This document shows, one piece after another, positions 26,055 through 34,669 of a stretch of DNA of 64,000 bases. This stretch comes from Lachnospiraceae bacterium (GTDB lineage: Bacteria > Bacillota > Clostridia > Lachnospirales > Lachnospiraceae): NCBI GenBank assembly GCA_024695145.1, contig JAILIS010000034.1:1-64000 (forward strand), given 5' to 3'. The first letter of the stretch is position 1. The number at the start of each line of letters is the position of its first letter. The notes below the pieces were generated by a model, which searched no databases, had not been told where the DNA came from, and saw nothing but the letters and a program-made list of their open reading frames with translations. Both the position numbers and the translations under genes were made by a program.

Positions 26055-26437
26055 GACTTCCCGTTACGCTTTCCGGAACAGTATCTTCAGGCAGCCGCAC
26101 GGGCAGAAAATTTGACATGCCCACGGCAAACATCACTCCGTCTGAGGATGTATCGGACCTGCCGTACGGTGTCTATTTTTCAACCATATGTATAGACGGG
26201 GAAATTTATCCCGGAATAACGGATCTCGGCGTGCGCCCCACCGTCTCTGATGACGGAGGGCTTCGCGCCGAGACATTTATTTACGATTATGACGGTGACC
26301 TCTACACGAAGAAAGTGACTGTCACGCTTCTTGAATTTCGCAGAAAAGAGATGAAGTTCGACTCTCTTGACGATCTGTATCGGACCGTCAGGGATGATTT
26401 TCGCGCGGGCGCGCTCTTTCACGATATCAGCGTTTAA
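26051..26437 (+). CDS. Stand-alone riboflavin kinase domain protein
   Basis: The 128-residue product covers only the riboflavin kinase half of RibF and lacks the FAD synthetase domain. The GTVSSGSRTGRKF and MPTANI segments near 9-28, PYGVYFS near 41 and LGVRPTV near 60 match. The AETFIYDYDGDLYTKKVTV stretch (catalytic Glu) and FDSLDDL also fit. It should convert riboflavin to FMN, the very ligand of the riboswitch upstream. It overlaps ribU by 4 bp and converges with the aro operon by 4 bp. A second, bifunctional RibF elsewhere is likely needed for FAD. Confidence 0.85.
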   Translation: MRLPVTLSGTVSSGSRTGRKFDMPTANITPSEDVSDLPYGVYFSTICIDGEIYPGITDLGVRPTVSDDGGLRAETFIYDYDGDLYTKKVTVTLLEFRRKEMKFDSLDDLYRTVRDDFRAGALFHDISV

Positions 26438-28185
26438 TGTCCTCGGATATGTTCGTTAAGCTTATCCATTGCGATCAGATATCCTTCAAGGCCATGCCCC
26501 GATACGGTATCAATGACAGCCTGCCGGATATAGCTTGTCTTTCTGAAATCCTCACGTGAATCAACATCCGATATATGTACTTCAACCGCCGGTATCCCTA
26601 CGGTCTTAAGCGCATCGAGCAGTGCGACCGATGTATGAGTATAGGCACCTGGATTGATGACAATGCCGTCGGTGACACCGTATGCCTGCTGAATTATGTC
26701 AATCAGATCCCCTTCGTGATTACTCTGGAAAAATCGTACATCCGCATCGAGTTCCTTCCCTTTTTCTGAACACATCCTCATCAGATCCTCATACGTTTCG
26801 TGCCCGTATATATCGGGTTCGCGGATCCCGAGCATGTTCAGGTTCGGACCGTTTATGACAAGCAGGTTCATCTTTTTATTTCTCCCTTTGATCAATCCGG
26901 TTACGATATCTTCCGCCACACTCGCACCGTTTCCGGCGACGTTCACCGCCATGTCGCAGCATGACAGATAGATCGGCAGTCTTTTGTAGTACAGCGCTTT
27001 AAGGTTTTCAGCACCTTTAGAGAGCGGCCGGCCTTTTGTGGCAAGATCCTTCAGTTTCCTGTGAAGATATATGACCGTACCGTTAAGGCAGAGCAACTCG
27101 ATATTTTCCGGGTCGAGGACCACGCCTCCGCCGGTAGCTATAACTCTTCCGCCCTTTTGTGCGGCATTGTATACGGCCTTTTTCTCAAGTTCCCTGAATG
27201 CTTTTTCTCCGGATTCTTTTATGCATGTTTCGGCGCTGATCCCGTTCTGTTTGCTGAACACTTCATCGGTATCGATAAATTCGAGTCCGAGCTTTTGTGC
27301 GACAAGTTTTCCCACGGTTGATTTTCCGCTTCCCGGCATACCTGTCAGAACGACATTCGCACACTGCTGTCTGATGCTTTCGATCGCTTCCTCGATCATT
27401 TCCTTCTCGTCCCCGGCAAGATCTCCTACGGGATCTTTCGAAAGAACTGCGCCCGCAAAGAGCCTTGACGCAAAATACCCCTGTGCGATGAGCATGGGAA
27501 GTCCGCCGGTTGACTTTATCCCCCTTTTCTTCGCACTGTATATGAGTCTTGTATTGAGCGGATTGTAGATAACATCGATAACCGCTTCAAGATTTACATA
27601 ACCAAGATTTATGTCGACGGGTCTTTTGTCGATATCGGGATACATCCCGACCGGAGTCGTATTGACAAGAACATTGCAGTCATCAAACACGTCATCATAC
27701 GACACATATCTTATGGGACACGGGATATCGATATCAAGATCCTTCGGATGTCTTGATACTATCGTGATCATCGACGCGCCGAGCCTTGCTGCCGTAACGG
27801 CTGCGGTCCTGCACGTTCCCCCGCTCCCGAGGATCGTGACTTTCTTTTGAGAAAAATCTATGAGCGCACGGGCGGCCATATACTCAAAACCGTATGTATC
27901 GGTATTGTAACCGCAAAGCGATCCGTCCGGCATCTTTACAAGAGTATTGACACACCCGATGGACGCTGCAGTCCCATCCGCCGTGCAGTATCCCATGGCC
28001 GTCTCCTTGTAAGGGATCGTCACGTTCACTCCGCGAAAATCGGCCTTTCGGAAATATTCGTCTATATCGTTTTTTGCCACCTCAAACAGTTTGTATCCGT
28101 AATCTCCGAACTTCTCATGAAGAAGCGGCGAGAAACTGTGTCCGAGTCTTTCCCCTACAAGACCGTACTCCTCATTTGATCTCAA
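26434..28185 (-). CDS. Triple fusion: shikimate dehydrogenase, shikimate kinase, type II dehydroquinase
   Basis: One 583-residue frame holds three enzymes of the shikimate pathway. AroE is at residues 1-265 with GHSFSPLLHEKF, NVTIPYKE (catalytic Lys 60), GYNTD (Asp 96) and the NADP loop GSGGTCRTA. AroK is at about 276-436 with Walker A GMPGSGKST, DTDEVF, TGGGVV and KGRPLS. AroQ is at 439-583 with NGPNLNMLGIREP, SNHEGDLID and INPGAYTHTS. An in-frame ATG at 26871, preceded by GGGAG at 11 bp, could also give free AroQ. The gene is last in the aromatic operon, 19 bp after aroC. Confidence 0.93.
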   Translation of the reverse strand: MRSNEEYGLVGERLGHSFSPLLHEKFGDYGYKLFEVAKNDIDEYFRKADFRGVNVTIPYKETAMGYCTADGTAASIGCVNTLVKMPDGSLCGYNTDTYGFEYMAARALIDFSQKKVTILGSGGTCRTAAVTAARLGASMITIVSRHPKDLDIDIPCPIRYVSYDDVFDDCNVLVNTTPVGMYPDIDKRPVDINLGYVNLEAVIDVIYNPLNTRLIYSAKKRGIKSTGGLPMLIAQGYFASRLFAGAVLSKDPVGDLAGDEKEMIEEAIESIRQQCANVVLTGMPGSGKSTVGKLVAQKLGLEFIDTDEVFSKQNGISAETCIKESGEKAFRELEKKAVYNAAQKGGRVIATGGGVVLDPENIELLCLNGTVIYLHRKLKDLATKGRPLSKGAENLKALYYKRLPIYLSCCDMAVNVAGNGASVAEDIVTGLIKGRNKKMNLLVINGPNLNMLGIREPDIYGHETYEDLMRMCSEKGKELDADVRFFQSNHEGDLIDIIQQAYGVTDGIVINPGAYTHTSVALLDALKTVGIPAVEVHISDVDSREDFRKTSYIRQAVIDTVSGHGLEGYLIAMDKLNEHIRGH

Positions 28186-28204
28186 TGATATCTCCTCTCC
28201 CGGT

Positions 28205-29284
28205 TCATATACCGTCCGGCATGCTCATCAGATCCATAAGCGTAAGCGCACACATCGCTTCCACCACGGGCACCACTCTCGGCACTATACATGCATCGTG
28301 CCGTCCTTCGATCACAAGAGTACACTCTTCCATCTTCTCAAGATCGACCGACTGCTGCGGTTTGTATATCGACGGAGTCGGCTTTACGGCCACGCGGAAG
28401 ATCACCGGCATGCCGTTTGTGATACCGCCCTGGATCCCTCCGGAATTGTTGGTGACGCAACTGACTTTGCCGTCTTTTATACAAAAAGCGTCATTGCTTA
28501 CCGATCCCCTGTCGCTGCACACTTTGAATCCTTCCCCGAACTCGATGCCCTTTACGGCGGGGATCGAAAACATCGCGTGCGACATCACCGATTCAACGCT
28601 GTCATATATCGGATCTCCTATCCCTGCGGGAAGGTTGATCACTTTACATTCGATGCACCCTCCCACGGAATCGCCGTCAGCAGCGGTCTTCTCCATGATC
28701 GAGAGCATCTTGTCTCCCGCATCTTTTGATATGACTGGAAGTACATGGCCGGCAGGTTCCGGAAATTCCTGTGTTACGGGATCAAATGCCTCGTCGAATG
28801 CGTCCGCCACCGACAGGATATGTGCCCTGATGTCTATCCCGCGGCTTTTTAGTATCTGCATACATACGGCTCCCGCAAAGCACACCGGAAGTGTCATCCT
28901 TCCGGAGAAAAATCCGCCGCCGGACATATCAAGCTTTCCGTTGTACTTTACATACGCCGTATAGTCGGCGTGTGAAGGCCTCGGGATCGTACGCATCTTT
29001 GCATAATCGGTGCTTTTTGCATTCTCATTGACAAAGTATGCCGAAAGAGGCTCTCCGGTAAGGATGTTTTGGGAGATACCGCCTGTGATCACCGGCTCAT
29101 CCTTTTCCTTTCGCGCCGTTGTATACGACGCACCGCCGCCACGGCGTCTTTGTAAGAACGCATTCACCTCGTCAGGATCGATCTTTGCGCCTTCAGGAAG
29201 GCCTTCGATCTTTATCTCTATCTTCTGCGAATGCGACGCTCCCGCTACGGTTATCTTAACGTTTTCTCCGAGTGTAAATGACAT
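28205..29284 (-). CDS. aroC: Chorismate synthase
   Basis: The 359-residue FMN-dependent enzyme makes chorismate from EPSP. Start at ATG 29284 follows AGGAGATGCAAAA. The family patterns RRGGGASYTTARKEKDEP near 45, RPSHADYT near 105 and GGFFSGRMTLPV near 122 are present. It is 28 bp after aroA. Its need for reduced FMN is shared with the flavin operon next door, though that proximity may be chance. Confidence 0.96.
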   Translation of the reverse strand: MSFTLGENVKITVAGASHSQKIEIKIEGLPEGAKIDPDEVNAFLQRRRGGGASYTTARKEKDEPVITGGISQNILTGEPLSAYFVNENAKSTDYAKMRTIPRPSHADYTAYVKYNGKLDMSGGGFFSGRMTLPVCFAGAVCMQILKSRGIDIRAHILSVADAFDEAFDPVTQEFPEPAGHVLPVISKDAGDKMLSIMEKTAADGDSVGGCIECKVINLPAGIGDPIYDSVESVMSHAMFSIPAVKGIEFGEGFKVCSDRGSVSNDAFCIKDGKVSCVTNNSGGIQGGITNGMPVIFRVAVKPTPSIYKPQQSVDLEKMEECTLVIEGRHDACIVPRVVPVVEAMCALTLMDLMSMPDGI

Positions 29285-29312
29285 TTTTGCATCTCCTGTT
29301 TTATCCCGGCTG

Positions 29313-30656
29313 TCACAGATATTTCGCATCGATACCGAGTTTTCCTACAGTTTCGTAGAACCCCGGATATGATTTTCTGACAGCCTGCGCTCCTCTTATC
29401 ACAACAAACGCATCTTCCGCCGCGGCAAGAGCCGTTGCCGCCATCGCGATCCTGTGATCATTGAAGCTGTTTATCTCTATCTCTTTTTTACAAAAGCCTG
29501 CTTTGCCCCGGCCGTGTACGATCATATCCTCCCGGTCGTTATGAGATATTATGTCAACCTTAACCGAAACGGCCCCAAGCATATCCTTTACGGCTTCAAC
29601 CCTGTCGCATTCCTTGATCCGCAGCCGCCCGACATTTTCAAATACGCTGTCTCCGTCAGCGTATGCGGCCAGAACTGAAAGTGCAGGTACAAGATCGGGG
29701 ATCTGCGTGCAGTCGGCCGTAACGGCACTCTCGGGACGCCCCTTTACGGTATATCCGCACAGCCCTTTTCCGTCGTCTCTTATGCTGACTTTGACGCCGA
29801 AGCGTCCGAGTATATCCGCAAACGCCCTGTCGCCCTGAATGCTGTTCGGATCAAGACCTTCTATCGTGGCTCCGTCCGGAAAGTTTTCCGGCATAAGAGC
29901 GATGATCGCCATCACATAAGCCGCATTTGACCAGTCGCCTTCCGCGTCTATGACTTCTGCGGCGCCGCGATGACTTTCAAACGCATATTCCTGTCTGTTA
30001 GTACGGTAGATGTTCCCTTCACGATCGTAATCGACAGAAAATCTACCCAGAACGTCTTTTGTCATTTCAACATATGCGGCCGATTCAAGATCTCCAGTGA
30101 TCTTAAGGGATGACGGACCGTCAAGGAGCGGCAGCAAAAACATCAGTCCCGTAATGAACTGTGAAGACACATTTCCCGCTATCTCATAATCTCCCGCGCA
30201 AGGCCTTCCTTCCGTTGTTACGGGCAGAAAATCATTCTCCACGCGGCTTCCGGCAGCGCGCAGAACATCGCACAGCGGCCCCATGGGACGCTGCGGAAGC
30301 TTTCCCGTGCCGGTAAGAACCGCTCTGTCCGCAAAATATGCTGCCAGCGGCAGGATAAACCTCGCCGTGGATCCGCTCTCACCGCAGTCTATCACGGCAT
30401 TTTCCACTCTCTGAAGCGGTCTGTTTACACAAAGAACAGCCCCCCCGTCATCTCTGTTTTCAATGCTGATATGTGCGCCGAGCGCATTAAGAGAACGGAC
30501 GGTAGCTTCCATATCCATGGAGAGGATATTTGTTCCTATACACACGGGATCCCGGCTAAGAGCTGATGCGATAAGCAGCCTGTGAACGTATGATTTTGAA
30601 GATATGGCTCTTACGGTCGTAACAGTTGACGTACCCTTTTTCAGTCTGATATCCAT
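29313..30656 (-). CDS. aroA: 3-phosphoshikimate 1-carboxyvinyltransferase (EPSP synthase)
   Basis: The 447-residue enzyme joins shikimate 3-phosphate and PEP. SKSYVHRLLIASALS near 20, NCGESGSTARF-like CGESGSTARFILPL near 90 and GDWSNAAYVMA near 240 are diagnostic. A KECDR near 335 and NDHRIAMAATALA near 395 complete the active site. The start overlaps the tyrA stop by 16 bp. Confidence 0.95.
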   Translation of the reverse strand: MDIRLKKGTSTVTTVRAISSKSYVHRLLIASALSRDPVCIGTNILSMDMEATVRSLNALGAHISIENRDDGGAVLCVNRPLQRVENAVIDCGESGSTARFILPLAAYFADRAVLTGTGKLPQRPMGPLCDVLRAAGSRVENDFLPVTTEGRPCAGDYEIAGNVSSQFITGLMFLLPLLDGPSSLKITGDLESAAYVEMTKDVLGRFSVDYDREGNIYRTNRQEYAFESHRGAAEVIDAEGDWSNAAYVMAIIALMPENFPDGATIEGLDPNSIQGDRAFADILGRFGVKVSIRDDGKGLCGYTVKGRPESAVTADCTQIPDLVPALSVLAAYADGDSVFENVGRLRIKECDRVEAVKDMLGAVSVKVDIISHNDREDMIVHGRGKAGFCKKEIEINSFNDHRIAMAATALAAAEDAFVVIRGAQAVRKSYPGFYETVGKLGIDAKYL

Positions 30657-31480
30657 AGATCCTGTTCTTTCCTGATGCGGCCGTTGCGAAGCAGTTCGAC
30701 TAACTTATCCCTGTCTTCCGATACAAGACAGTCCGCATACTCTTCAAGATGCTCCGAGAGTCTGTTTATCTCGAACAGCAGCGCGTCTTTATTTGCAAGG
30801 AACAGATCGGCCCACATCTCTTCATTCAGTTTGGCGACTCTTGTCATGTCCTTGAATGAACCTGCAGAAAAACCGTAGCGTTTTTCAAGAGTGGGGCTTT
30901 TGATGTATGAGGATGAGACCACATGGGCCAGCTGGGACGTATAGGCGATTACGCTGTCATGCTCTTCGGCCGTTGTGATCTTAACCTGCGCAAACCCGAG
31001 CTTCGGGAAAAAATCACACGCCTCCTCAAGCGCTTTTTCATCGGTGTATTCATCCCGGCACAGGATCATGGATGCTCCCTCAAAAAGATCGGCGGTCGAG
31101 CTCACATATCCCGACACTTCCCTGCCTGCCATCGGATGGCCGCCGATAAAGCGCACACCGGCCATTTCTTCCCTGCCCGAAAGGGCACTGCATATGATCT
31201 TCTTTACTCCCGTACAGTCAATAACGATACAGCCTTTTGAAAGTTTCGGAACCGTGTCCAATATTATGTCAACCACATCCATCGGATAAAGCGCCACGAG
31301 AAGCAGTTCTATATCACCGTAATGATCCTGAAGTTCTCCGGCGAGAACACCTTCCGAAACGGCTTCTTTTACAACCGATGCGTCGGTATCATATCCGTAT
31401 ACGCTGTACCCGGCACGCGAGACAGCCTTTGCCATTGAGCCGCCGATAAGACCCAGTCCGATTACTCCGACCGTTTTCAT
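30641..31480 (-). CDS. tyrA: Prephenate dehydrogenase
   Basis: The 279-residue enzyme oxidises prephenate to 4-hydroxyphenylpyruvate for tyrosine. The NAD-binding loop GLGLIGGSMAKA is at residue 7, followed by GGHPMAGREVSG near 112 and the SQLAHVVSS segment near 187. There is no ACT or chorismate mutase domain, so a separate mutase is expected. It overlaps aroF by 4 bp. Confidence 0.92.
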   Translation of the reverse strand: MKTVGVIGLGLIGGSMAKAVSRAGYSVYGYDTDASVVKEAVSEGVLAGELQDHYGDIELLLVALYPMDVVDIILDTVPKLSKGCIVIDCTGVKKIICSALSGREEMAGVRFIGGHPMAGREVSGYVSSTADLFEGASMILCRDEYTDEKALEEACDFFPKLGFAQVKITTAEEHDSVIAYTSQLAHVVSSSYIKSPTLEKRYGFSAGSFKDMTRVAKLNEEMWADLFLANKDALLFEINRLSEHLEEYADCLVSEDRDKLVELLRNGRIRKEQDLWISD

Positions 31481-32487
31481 AAGGATATGACAACCTCCCT
31501 GAATTTATCGATCCCCTTTGATATCTCATCAAAAGCTTCGGGTGTGATCGACTGCTGTCCGTCGGACCATGCATTTTCCGGATCGTTGTGTACTTCGATG
31601 ATCAGTCCGTCGGCTCCGGCAGCGGTTGCCCCGTATGAAACCGATTTGACGTACCTTGAGTGGCCCGTCGAATGCGAAGGATCGATTATCACGGGCAGGT
31701 GTGTCTTCTCTTTGAGAACGGGGATAACGGCCAGATCGAGTGTATTTCTCGTTGAGGTTTCAAATGTTCGGATACCGCGTTCACACAGTATCACCTTCTC
31801 GTTCCCGCCGGACATTATGTATTCCGCACTCATCAACAGTTCGGCCACGGTATTGGCAAGGCCTCTCTTTAACAGGATCGGCTTGTCGGTCGTCCCGAGT
31901 TCCTTGAGCAGCCTGAAGTTCTGCATGTTCCTGGCTCCGACCTGTATGACATCAACATCGGCAAACAGATCCAGATCGGTCAGCTCCATGATCTCCGTTA
32001 CTATCGGAAGGCCGGTTTCCTTTTTGGCTTCGAGAAGATAGTCGATACCGGTCTTGCCCAGTCCCTGGAATGCATAGGGTGAAGTCCTGGGTTTGAACGC
32101 ACCGCCGCGCAGCATATGCGCGCCGGATGCCTTTACCGATTTTGCTATCCCGATTATCTGTTCGGGTGTTTCGACCGAGCACGGACCTGCGATCTTTGCA
32201 AAGTGTCCGCCTCCGATCTTTACGTCTCCGACCGTGATAACGGAATCCATCGGATGAAACTTTCTGTTGGCTGCCTTGTAAGGTTCCTGAATACGTGTGA
32301 CGCTCTCTACTATATCAAGAGCACTTACCGCATCGATATCGACTTTACTCGTGTCTCCCACAAGACCGAGGATGGTTGATTTTTCACCGCGGCTGTAATG
32401 GATATCAAGGCCGAGGTCACCTTTGATAAAGGCTTCGAGTTTTTTATACTTTTGTTCGTCGGCATTGGGCTTTAATACAATGATCAT
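31477..32487 (-). CDS. aroF: DAHP synthase (AroF type, with N-terminal ferredoxin-like domain)
   Basis: The 336-residue enzyme starts the shikimate pathway from PEP and erythrose 4-phosphate. The first 65 residues form the small regulatory domain of type I-beta enzymes. The barrel carries AGPCSVETPEQ near 100, KPRTSPYAFQGLG near 131, KRGLANT near 208 and DPSHSTGHSRYV near 267. No aroB gene is present in the operon. The gene is 21 bp after the L,D-transpeptidase gene, and no leader or T-box lies between. Confidence 0.95.
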   Translation of the reverse strand: MIIVLKPNADEQKYKKLEAFIKGDLGLDIHYSRGEKSTILGLVGDTSKVDIDAVSALDIVESVTRIQEPYKAANRKFHPMDSVITVGDVKIGGGHFAKIAGPCSVETPEQIIGIAKSVKASGAHMLRGGAFKPRTSPYAFQGLGKTGIDYLLEAKKETGLPIVTEIMELTDLDLFADVDVIQVGARNMQNFRLLKELGTTDKPILLKRGLANTVAELLMSAEYIMSGGNEKVILCERGIRTFETSTRNTLDLAVIPVLKEKTHLPVIIDPSHSTGHSRYVKSVSYGATAAGADGLIIEVHNDPENAWSDGQQSITPEAFDEISKGIDKFREVVISL

Positions 32488-32508
32488 AACTGACAGTTCC
32501 TCTCTTCT

Positions 32509-33177
32509 TTATAATAGCTTGTTCTCTTCGCCGGGAATTACGGCCTCGCCGGTATTGTACGGCGATCTCGGATCCGTATCGGTAGGATCCCATCCCCTGA
32601 CGGATACATCATTCTCATCGATCCGGATGATCGGACTCGTAAGTTCATACACAAGATCCGAATCCTTAATGACTTTTACCGTGGTCCCCGGTCTTGTATT
32701 ATCATATATCCACTTCGCATTTGCAACAGATAACCTGCAACATCCTGCCGATGCCGGAGTTCCCAGTTTGTTAAACTGTCTGTACTCGAGTGAATCGGGC
32801 GAGTGCCGGTAGTAGGGCACTGAGTGCATCAGTTCATGCTGATTGAATCTGACGGCGTATCTTGAATAGACTCCGCCGTTCATCAAATGCCAGTCATAAT
32901 AATCCGATGTGACAAATGTTCCCGTCACGGTATTTCCGTATTTGCCTGTTGAACAGGCAAATGCCTCGAGCAGTTCATCATCTTTGTCAAATGCCAGGAC
33001 CTGCTCGGTAGCCGTGTTGATGACCACGTAACTTACGAGAGCCGGCAAAAGCGATGTCAGTATCCCGTGATTCGGGACTTTATGACCGGTTCTTGCCGAC
33101 ACCTCAACAGGCATTAAACATATGCTTATTATTACCGCAAAACTTACCGTGATGATACGTTTGACCTTTCCCCTCAT
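32509..33177 (-). CDS. L,D-transpeptidase (YkuD domain), secreted
   Basis: The 222-residue product has a signal peptide (hydrophobic residues 8-27, ending near VSARTG) and a YkuD catalytic domain. The active-site stretch LGTPASAGCCRLS near residue 143 has the Ser-x-Gly-Cys-x-Arg pattern. Such enzymes form 3-3 cross-links in peptidoglycan or attach proteins to it. Its start overlaps the SGNH gene stop, tying it to the acylation pair upstream. Confidence 0.88.
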   Translation of the reverse strand: MRGKVKRIITVSFAVIISICLMPVEVSARTGHKVPNHGILTSLLPALVSYVVINTATEQVLAFDKDDELLEAFACSTGKYGNTVTGTFVTSDYYDWHLMNGGVYSRYAVRFNQHELMHSVPYYRHSPDSLEYRQFNKLGTPASAGCCRLSVANAKWIYDNTRPGTTVKVIKDSDLVYELTSPIIRIDENDVSVRGWDPTDTDPRSPYNTGEAVIPGEENKLL

Positions 33178-34658
33178 TATTCACCTCCCGTTACAGCGCT
33201 TTGTACAGTTTGCTCCTCTTTTCGCTCCAGTATCACCTGCCCCGCCTCGCCGGGGATTATTGCCACGCTGTCCTCGACGGACGCGGTCACATTATCGTAA
33301 ATGACGATATTGATAAATCCGTCGCGGACCTTACAGTCCCTGTTATCTGCGATAATCCGGTTGCCTTCTTCGTCGTCCTCATCAGCCTTTTTCAAATGTA
33401 TGGATGAGAAAGGAAGATCCTGATAGTGATCCCTGTCATCTCCGGCTGCGCCCCAGACAACCTTACCGTTCCTTATATGCCATACACCGGCAGTTTCAAC
33501 ACTTCCGGCATCAAATCCGTCAAGCACGTTTTTTGCGACCTGTCCGTAATCCCCTTCGGCATTCTCTATGGAAAGGAATACTTCATAGCCGTCAAAAGAT
33601 TCACTCGAGATGATGTCAAGATATTCCCCCACATCCGTACATTCCCGCAGTTTCTGATCGCTGATCATCCTCCGGATGTAATCGGCATGCCTTTGCCACG
33701 ATTCGTAGCCTGCCTCCCCTCTGCGGTCCGGAATGTCGTAGTTCTCGCTGATATGTCTGCCTATAAAACTTGAGAACTTACTGCTGCCCCTGTAATTGAG
33801 GTGAACGGGATCCGCCATGTCAACGGAATAATCGAGTCCCATCTCTTCCGTCATGAGCACACAGTTCATAAACGGAACGCCCTTTTCCTCGGCGATCTGG
33901 CGCGTCCTGTTAAATGCCTTCATCTCATCCTCATAACAGTCGGAATACGGAGCGATCACTATCTCAATGGGTATTCCTTCCTGCTGTGCCAGCTCGATTA
34001 TATGATTGTAATACCACTCGCTCTTTTCAGAAAGATAACCGACTTCAGTGATACCGGATAGATCCTTTCCCTCTGTGGGATAAGTCATGAAATTGCACGC
34101 AAATCCCTTCCAGTCACGGTATAAGGGGTTTCCCTGATCTTTGACAAAATCAGCCTTTTCCACATCAGTATATCTGTAATGATATCTGAGCCACTCGGGG
34201 ATATATGTGAACCTCGCTTCTTTTCTGATGCTTGCAAGAAGAGAATCCACCTTGTTGCGCGACCACTTCAGCCCGAAATTGTTCTTTACTATATACTGCT
34301 GCGCACTGTAGTCTTCATACTGTTTCGTATTTGACGCTTCCATAACTATCAGCTTCGGATGCTGGGTCTTGAGTGCCTCCTTCAGATAATGATATGTGTT
34401 CCAAGGCGGCTGGTTGGAACCGCCCAGATCAAAGGCCGCTATCCCGTATTCATCCCACAATGTGCCTGTACTAAAGTTTTCAAAGCATCTGCTGTTTCCG
34501 AGAAACAGGACATCCACCGTGTTGTCTTCAAGCTCATAGAACTTTTTAAGATCATAAATACCGTCCCCGTATTTAGGGAACAGGATACTGTTACAGTACA
34601 GAAGTACAGCAGCAAGGAGAAGTATGAAGATTGTGATCCTGATGACCGTTCTTTTCAT
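33177..34658 (-). CDS. SGNH/DltD-like partner of the MBOAT acyltransferase
   Basis: The 493-residue protein has one N-terminal hydrophobic anchor (about 7-25) and a large outer domain. DVLFLGNSRCFENFSTG near residue 49 carries the Gly-Asn-Ser of SGNH-like proteins, and DPVHLNYRGSSKFS near 282 carries the Asp-x-x-His pair. These proteins commonly pair with MBOAT enzymes to acylate extracellular polysaccharide or teichoic acid. It lies 11 bp after the MBOAT gene. The acyl acceptor is unknown. Confidence 0.75.
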   Translation of the reverse strand: MKRTVIRITIFILLLAAVLLYCNSILFPKYGDGIYDLKKFYELEDNTVDVLFLGNSRCFENFSTGTLWDEYGIAAFDLGGSNQPPWNTYHYLKEALKTQHPKLIVMEASNTKQYEDYSAQQYIVKNNFGLKWSRNKVDSLLASIRKEARFTYIPEWLRYHYRYTDVEKADFVKDQGNPLYRDWKGFACNFMTYPTEGKDLSGITEVGYLSEKSEWYYNHIIELAQQEGIPIEIVIAPYSDCYEDEMKAFNRTRQIAEEKGVPFMNCVLMTEEMGLDYSVDMADPVHLNYRGSSKFSSFIGRHISENYDIPDRRGEAGYESWQRHADYIRRMISDQKLRECTDVGEYLDIISSESFDGYEVFLSIENAEGDYGQVAKNVLDGFDAGSVETAGVWHIRNGKVVWGAAGDDRDHYQDLPFSSIHLKKADEDDEEGNRIIADNRDCKVRDGFINIVIYDNVTASVEDSVAIIPGEAGQVILERKEEQTVQSAVTGGE

Positions 34659-34669
34659 GATCTCACACT

